37,477 nucleotides of DNA from Burkholderiales bacterium. Its GTDB lineage: Bacteria > Pseudomonadota > Gammaproteobacteria > Burkholderiales > JAEUOS01. Location of the stretch: contig CANJDH010000041.1 of assembly GCA_947473125.1 (NCBI GenBank), positions 1 to 37,477 on the forward strand, read 5' to 3'. Shown here piece by piece: positions 34,684 through 37,477 of this stretch; positions within the stretch are counted from its first letter, which is position 1, and each line of letters starts with the position of its first letter. The notes under the pieces are model-generated. The model was not told the origin of the DNA. It searched no databases and was given only the letters and a program-made list of their open reading frames with translations. Both the position numbers and the translations under genes were made by a program.

Positions 34684-36768
34684 TTACGTAGCTTCGGTGC
34701 TGATATCGGTGGCAAGATGCGGATACCGCACGTGCTCGATCAACTCTTGGGTCTTTTGGTCGGGCGCAGGTGTGATCAAGCTGACAACGATCATCACTGC
34801 GAATCCCAATGGCACGCCAAAGACGCCGGCAGAAATCGGCTGGATGCCCCACCAGATGTTCTCGGCAATCGGCGAGGTTACACCGAAGATGCCGCGTAAC
34901 CATGGTTGCGTGATGGCCATGTAGTAAAACGTAATTCCCAAGCCTGACGACATCCCCAGCACTGCCCCCCAGGAACTGGCGCGTTTCCAGAAAATCCCGA
35001 GCACCAGCGCCGGGAAGAACCCGGCCGCTGCCAGCGAGAACGCCGCCGACACCAGGAACAGGATGTCCGCCGGTTTTTGCGCCGCCACCGATGCTGCCGC
35101 CAGCGCTACAACTAGCAGCAAGACCTTGGAAATGGTTACACGGCGGGCCGTGGAAGCATTCGGGTCGAGCATCTTGTAGTAAAGGTCGTGCGACAAGGCA
35201 TTGGCGATGGTGAGCAGCAGGCCGTCAGCCGTCGAGAGTGCAGCAGCCAGACCGCCTGCAGCAACCAGGCCGGAGACAACATAAGGCAGGCCGCCGATTT
35301 CCGGCGTGGCCAGCACAATGATGTCGCCGCCGATGGCGATTTCTGCCAACTGCACGATGCCGTCCTTGTTGATGTCTACTACTGACAACAGCGATGCGTC
35401 GACCTTGGTCCACGACGCCACCCAGGCCGGAAGTTTTGCGTACTCCGAACCGACCAGTATCGTGTAGACGTCGAACTTGGCCAGTACCGCCAGCGCCGGC
35501 GCCGTGAAGTACAGCAGGAAGATGAAGAACAGCGACCAGAATACCGACTCGCGCGCTTCCTTCACCGAAGGCGTGGTGTAGTAACGCATCAGGATGTGCG
35601 GCAATGCAGCCGTGCCCACCATCAGGCAGAACACCAGTGCCAGGAAGTTGCGCCGTGACACATCACGTGCCGCTTCATCCTTGCCCGGAAATACGGCTGC
35701 GTGCTGCAGTGGCGGCGCGGCACGCGCGCCCACAGCTGCGTCCTTGGTCCAAGCGGATTTGGCAGCAGCGGCATCTTTCGGGAAGGTCTGCAGCGCTTTT
35801 TCCGCCGCCTGAATCTGCGTCAACGGGGCATTGGCGGCTTTGAGGTCATCCACCGACTTCTGCACCTTGGCGCGCTCGGTATCGACCGACCCGGGCAATG
35901 CCTTGATCTTGTCGTTGGCGGCTTTGGCGCGGTCAGCAAAGATCTGGCGAACTTCTTTTTCCTTCGGATCGTTGATCAACTGCTTTTCGCGCTCGGTCAC
36001 TTTTTGCAGCACGCTGCCGTAGACCAGTTGCGGGATCGGGATGCCGGTATGTTTCACCGACAGCCACACCACCGGGATCATGTAGGCCACGATCAGGATG
36101 ATGTACTGCGCCACCTGGGTCCAGGTCACCGCCTTCATGCCACCGAGGAAGGAACACACCAGGATGCCGCCGAGGCCAAGGAAAATTCCCAGTTCAAACG
36201 AGACGCCGGTAAGGCGCGTGGTGATCAGGCCGACACCGTAGATTTGCGCCACCACGTAGGTGAACGAGCACACGATCGCCGCAATGATGCCGATGGTACG
36301 GGCAAAGTTGCCGCCGTAGCGTTCGCCGAGAAAATCGGGAATCGTGAACTGCCCGAACTTGCGCAGGTAGGGCGCGAGGAACAGTGCCACCAGGCAGTAA
36401 CCGCCGGTCCAGCCCAGGATGAAGGCCAGGCCATTGAAGCCGGTGAGGTACAGGGTACCCGCCATGCCGATGAACGACGCGGCCGACATCCAGTCAGCCC
36501 CGGTCGCCATGCCGTTGAACAACGCCGGTACGCGACGCCCCGCCACGTAATACTCGGAGGCGTCCGAAGTGCGGCTCATGATGCCGATGCCGGCGTAAAG
36601 GCCGATGGTGGCGATCAGGAACAGGTAGCCGATCCAGTTGCGCGGCAGGCCCATTTGCTCCATGACCGCAAGCACGGCCACGAAAATGATGAAGCCGCCG
36701 GTGTACCAGGTGTAGGCTTTCTTGAGTGATTGGAAAAACGCACCGCGTTCTGCTTTTGAGGATGCCAT
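34684..36768 (-). CDS. Sodium:solute symporter, large subunit, VC_2705 subfamily (ActP-like)
   Basis: 694-aa inner-membrane SSS-family transporter, related to acetate permease ActP. N-terminal half shows TM helices with SEYYVAGRRVPALFNGMATGADWMSAASFIGMAG, the sodium-site signature region. After about TM6-7 an unusual hydrophilic stretch of ~115 residues (~255-370) rich in Lys, Ala and Asp (VTEREKQLINDPKEKEVRQ onward) looks helical/coiled-coil and cytoplasmic or periplasmic; helices then resume. ATG 36768 has AAGGAG 6 nt upstream, so the longer frame is not used. The DUF4212 small-subunit gene lies 10 nt upstream, the standard partner of this subfamily. Likely carries a small monocarboxylate; substrate not proven. 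Confidence 0.92.
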   Translation of the reverse strand: MASSKAERGAFFQSLKKAYTWYTGGFIIFVAVLAVMEQMGLPRNWIGYLFLIATIGLYAGIGIMSRTSDASEYYVAGRRVPALFNGMATGADWMSAASFIGMAGTLYLTGFNGLAFILGWTGGYCLVALFLAPYLRKFGQFTIPDFLGERYGGNFARTIGIIAAIVCSFTYVVAQIYGVGLITTRLTGVSFELGIFLGLGGILVCSFLGGMKAVTWTQVAQYIILIVAYMIPVVWLSVKHTGIPIPQLVYGSVLQKVTEREKQLINDPKEKEVRQIFADRAKAANDKIKALPGSVDTERAKVQKSVDDLKAANAPLTQIQAAEKALQTFPKDAAAAKSAWTKDAAVGARAAPPLQHAAVFPGKDEAARDVSRRNFLALVFCLMVGTAALPHILMRYYTTPSVKEARESVFWSLFFIFLLYFTAPALAVLAKFDVYTILVGSEYAKLPAWVASWTKVDASLLSVVDINKDGIVQLAEIAIGGDIIVLATPEIGGLPYVVSGLVAAGGLAAALSTADGLLLTIANALSHDLYYKMLDPNASTARRVTISKVLLLVVALAAASVAAQKPADILFLVSAAFSLAAAGFFPALVLGIFWKRASSWGAVLGMSSGLGITFYYMAITQPWLRGIFGVTSPIAENIWWGIQPISAGVFGVPLGFAVMIVVSLITPAPDQKTQELIEHVRYPHLATDISTEAT

Positions 36769-36778
36769 GTCGTTCTCC

Positions 36779-37048
36779 TTAGTCGTCGCCTTCGGCGACT
36801 CCGTACTCTTCGTCAAGTTTGCCCATCGCCCTGGCGTAGTACCAGATGATCAGCACGTAGATGATGAGCGAACCCTGCGCGCCCATGTAGAACGAGAGCG
36901 GCCAACCGAAGAAGTTGATCTCGGCCAGCTCCCTGGCGTAGTAGCCCATGATGAATGTGGACGCGAACCAGATGAACAGAAGAATCCCCGTGATTCTGAG
37001 ATTTTTCCCCCAGTACTCCTTGTGTTTCTCGCTGACAACGATTGCCAT
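36779..37048 (-). CDS. DUF4212 protein, small subunit of the sodium:solute symporter
   Basis: 89-aa membrane protein with two TM helices (~19-37 and ~52-70). It begins MAIVVSEKHKEYWGKNLRIT and contains WFASTFIMGYYARELAEINFFGWPLSFYMGAQGS, both typical of the DUF4212 (solute:sodium symporter small subunit) family. AAGGAGG lies 7 nt before the ATG. It is always found beside the VC_2705-type large subunit, here 10 nt downstream. Confidence 0.94.
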   Translation of the reverse strand: MAIVVSEKHKEYWGKNLRITGILLFIWFASTFIMGYYARELAEINFFGWPLSFYMGAQGSLIIYVLIIWYYARAMGKLDEEYGVAEGDD

Positions 37049-37110
37049 GGATTGCCTCCTTTTATGGTGGGTACTGCTGAACTACAAACTACAACTTCGG
37101 TAAAGCTGTC

Positions 37111-37477
37111 TTACACACTCAATGTCGAGCTGCCCGACGAGTCCATCTGCGCCTTGAGTTTTTGCGTATCGTTGTCGAGCATGTAGGCGATCTTCGGGTT
37201 GAATTTGAGGGTGTGGTTCTTGAGGCCATCGAGCTCCGTCAGTTCGCCCAGCACAAAATGCGTCATGCCCAGCTGATACCAGCCGTGCATGTTCATCGGT
37301 TCGATGCGCACGACTTCCTGAAATGCGGCTTTTGCGTCCTGGTGCCGGTTGTATTTGACGTGGATGATGCCGGTGCCATACCAAGCGCGGTCAATGTGCG
37401 GATTGATCTCGATGGCGCGCCTGAAATGCGCCAGGGCGGCTTCATGCAGGCCTTGCTGGTCACAGACCCATCCGACA
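37111..37477 (-). CDS. TPR-repeat protein (5' partial)
   Basis: The C-terminal 121 codons of a protein whose start lies beyond the right edge. Two tetratricopeptide-like repeats are visible: EAALAHFRRAIEINPHIDRAWYGTGIIHV and NRHQDAKAAFQEVVRIEPMNMHGWYQLGMTHF, followed by a third degenerate one and a Ser-rich end (SSGSSTLSV). TPR arrays mediate protein-protein contact. It is 62 nt upstream of the DUF4212 gene on the same strand and may belong to the symporter operon. The apparent start at 37311 is an internal GTG. Confidence 0.85.
   Translation of the reverse strand, partial: VGWVCDQQGLHEAALAHFRRAIEINPHIDRAWYGTGIIHVKYNRHQDAKAAFQEVVRIEPMNMHGWYQLGMTHFVLGELTELDGLKNHTLKFNPKIAYMLDNDTQKLKAQMDSSGSSTLSV

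Overview
The window looks like chromosomal DNA of a high-GC betaproteobacterium, most likely Burkholderiales or a close relative. The reasons are two Bug/TctC-type periplasmic binding proteins, a GreB with an acidic N-terminal extension, a VC_2705-type symporter with its DUF4212 partner, and a dense metabolic gene content. This placement is inferred from gene families; no rRNA or taxonomic marker is present.

Layout. 1-4.0 kb: the 3' part of a PotA/FbpC-like ABC ATPase, two convergent Bug binding proteins, an HpcH/HpaI aldolase and an unlisted relic of an ORF6N-domain (phage-type) gene. 4.0-7.4 kb: greB (minus) and a two-lobed M16 peptidase (plus). 7.4-13.4 kb: a minus-strand signalling pair. 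One protein fuses a receiver, a class III adenylate cyclase and a Ser/Thr kinase; the other is a CHASE-PAS-PAS hybrid histidine kinase with two receivers and an HPt. 13.5-14.1 kb: inorganic pyrophosphatase.

14.3-20.8 kb: a plus-strand operon of Dpp/Opp-type permeases and ATPases with a small extra membrane protein inserted, coupled by ATGA overlaps and running into argE and a stand-alone MetE-like catalytic domain. No binding protein for this transporter lies in the window. 20.9-24.4 kb: a minus-strand cassette of a metal-dependent cyclase/hydrolase, an FAD oxidoreductase and a split ThDP decarboxylase (sulfopyruvate decarboxylase type) of unknown substrate. 24.5-28.5 kb: a minus-strand acetoacetate/acyl-CoA operon (hotdog thioesterase, acetoacetyl-CoA synthetase, both CoA-transferase subunits) bounded by a promoter and a terminator. 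28.7-32.5 kb: an SDR (minus) divergent from an Old Yellow Enzyme homologue, then ETF:ubiquinone oxidoreductase.

32.6-34.5 kb: a small lipoprotein, a DUF1778/GNAT toxin-antitoxin pair with a clear promoter, and tRNA-Ser(GGA). 34.7-37.5 kb: a VC_2705-type Na+/solute symporter, its DUF4212 small subunit and the end of a TPR protein.

The most noteworthy items are the receiver-cyclase-kinase fusion with its hybrid kinase, the uncharacterised ThDP/FAD/cyclase cassette, a family of ~40-nt palindromic repeats confined to gene boundaries and intergenic gaps, the binding-protein-less peptide transporter with an inserted membrane protein, and the ORF6N relic.
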